This document shows, one piece after another, positions 4,410-5,160 of a DNA stretch of 5,160 nt. The notes beneath the pieces were generated by a model. The model ran no database searches. It was not told the DNA's origin and saw only the letters and a list, made by a program, of their open reading frames with translations. The DNA is taken from assembly GCA_013003675.1 (NCBI GenBank), contig JABDIP010000139.1:1-5160 (forward strand), written 5' to 3'. How positions within the stretch are numbered: the stretch's first letter is position 1; each line of letters starts with the position of its first letter. Both the position numbers and the translations under genes were made by a program. Source of the DNA: Inquilinus sp. Its GTDB lineage: Bacteria; Pseudomonadota; Alphaproteobacteria; DSM-16000; Inquilinaceae.

Positions 4410-5160
4410 ATGGCAGCCACACCGCAGCGCTTCCTGTTCGAGACCTCGTTCGACGACGAGTCCCTGCTCGGCCCGCCCGGCCCGGCACCGGCGCCGGCGC
4501 CGGCCTTTACCGACGACGATTTGCAGGCGGCGCGCGAAACCGCCTTTGCCGAGGGCGAGGCCAGTGGTCAGACCGCCGCCAAGGACTCGATCGAGAAGCG
4601 GTTGCTGGACGGGCTCGACGGCATGATCGAGCAAGTCGCCCGGCTGACCGAGGAGCAAGCCCGCTTTCAGCGCTGCCTGGCCGAACAGGCGGCGCGGCTG
4701 GCCCTGGTCGCGGCCCGCAAGATCCTGCCGGAGGCGGCGCGGCGCGACGGGCTGCCGGAGATCACCGCCGTCGTCGAGGATTGCCTGCGGCAACTGCCCG
4801 AGCAGCCGCGCATCGCGATCCGGGTTGCCGAGGAGATGCTGGAGCCGCTGCGCCCGCACGTCGAGAACGCCGCCCGGCGCCTCGGCCATGAAGGGTCGAT
4901 CCAGTTGGCGGCCGAGCCCGGGCTGGGCCCCGCCGACTGCCGGATCGAATGGGCCGATGGCGGCGCCGAACGGCTGGCCGAGCGGGTCTGGAGCGAGATC
5001 GACGAGGCCATCGAACGGGTCTATGGGGCTCCGCCCGACCTGCCGGCCGATGCCGTCGTCGCGCCCGACGACCCGGCCGACGACCCGATCGAGACTCCGA
5101 TCGACGCCCCGATCAAGGACCATGCCGCCGCCGCGCACCCGCCGGCGCCCGACGAACCCC
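4410..5160 (+). CDS. fliH: Flagellar export ATPase regulator FliH (FlbE-type), 3' end outside window
   Basis: FliH dimers bind the export ATPase FliI, keep it inactive until docking and tether it to the C-ring. The frame is open from ATG 4410 to the window end (250 residues, no stop). The N-terminus RFLFETSFD (7-15) is typical of alphaproteobacterial FliH and is followed by a Pro/Ala tract at 22-32 (PPGPAPAPAPA). A helix with an A/GxxxG ladder follows (A41, A45, G49, G53, A57), a FliH hallmark. The V-ATPase subunit E-like C-terminal domain lies at about 88-205, including LALVAARKILPEAARRDG, the segment around LAAEPGLGPADCRIEWADGG and VWSEIDEAIERVYG. From about 207 the protein becomes Pro/Asp/Ala-rich, with four tandem [DE]-x-P-[AI] units at 220-235. 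FliH proteins are often 220-280 residues, so the stop is probably close. FlbE is the name of the Caulobacter counterpart. It lies 13 bases after fliG, and fliN is expected next. Confidence 0.88.
   Translation, partial: MAATPQRFLFETSFDDESLLGPPGPAPAPAPAFTDDDLQAARETAFAEGEASGQTAAKDSIEKRLLDGLDGMIEQVARLTEEQARFQRCLAEQAARLALVAARKILPEAARRDGLPEITAVVEDCLRQLPEQPRIAIRVAEEMLEPLRPHVENAARRLGHEGSIQLAAEPGLGPADCRIEWADGGAERLAERVWSEIDEAIERVYGAPPDLPADAVVAPDDPADDPIETPIDAPIKDHAAAAHPPAPDEP
5067..5114 (+). repeat. 12-base tandem repeat x4 in the fliH tail
   Basis: Four consecutive 12-base units (5067-5078, 5079-5090, 5091-5102, 5103-5114) each read GA-rich codon, variable codon, CCG, then GCC or ATC. They encode DDPA, DDPI, ETPI and DAPI (residues 220-235). 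Units differ by only a few bases, so they look like slippage-prone, in-frame tandem duplications in a disordered tail. Confidence 0.7.

Noticed and set aside
3209..4420. 403-residue minus-strand frame opposite fliG
   Set aside because: Antisense shadow of fliG. Its C-terminal end is the translated REP palindrome (PRRRESR), a common source of false proteins.
3562..4626. 354-residue plus-strand frame overlapping fliG and fliH
   Set aside because: Off-frame reading of two well-supported genes, with Arg/Gly/Ala-rich meaningless sequence.
4215..5138. 307-residue minus-strand frame opposite fliH
   Set aside because: Antisense shadow; the plus strand in the same place encodes a clear FliH with proper start, ribosome site and family motifs.

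Overview
The window is GC-rich, with G or C at most third codon positions, and comes from a flagellar gene cluster of an alphaproteobacterium. All recognisable genes lie on the plus strand. The strongest taxonomic pointer is a SciP-type protein (DUF1153 family, the inhibitor of the cell-cycle regulator CtrA), which is essentially restricted to Alphaproteobacteria. The FliF, FliG and FliH sequences also read as the alphaproteobacterial type. A free-living swimmer of a Rhodospirillales-like lineage is a reasonable guess, but the window alone cannot prove the order.

Layout: 1-635 is the C-terminal end of the hook protein gene flgE, whose start lies upstream. 636-808 is an intergenic control region with an 11-bp inverted repeat, an 8-bp direct repeat phased at 10 bp, one GANTC site and a CtrA-like box (TTAG-N7-TTAA). 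809-1111 is sciP, followed at once by a convincing intrinsic terminator (1137-1166). 1167-1425 is the leader of the next operon, with a 13-bp palindrome and a second, weaker CtrA-like box. 1426-3117 is fliF (MS ring), apparently starting at TTG. 3118-3370 is an unusually long fliF-fliG spacer holding two inverted copies of a REP-type palindrome (REPIN-like). 3371-4396 is fliG (rotor/switch). 4410-5160 is fliH (export ATPase regulator), which is still open at the window end.

How the genes work together: FliF builds the inner-membrane MS ring, FliG docks on its C-terminal tail to form the rotor, FliH positions and restrains the FliI export ATPase at the C-ring, and FlgE is exported through that apparatus to form the hook. 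SciP is regulatory. In Caulobacter it blocks CtrA-driven transcription, and CtrA switches on early flagellar operons such as fliF. sciP lying between flgE and fliF, with CtrA-like boxes upstream of both sciP and fliF, suggests a local negative feedback circuit. From memory, Caulobacter has the same gene order (flgE, sciP, fliF, fliG, flbE/fliH, then fliN and flbD), so fliN and flbD are likely just beyond the right edge.

I found no CRISPR, tRNA, rRNA, insertion sequence, phage or defence genes. The gene content is ordinary. The interest is in the non-coding parts: the REPIN splitting fliF from fliG, the doubtful fliF start, and the compact control regions.
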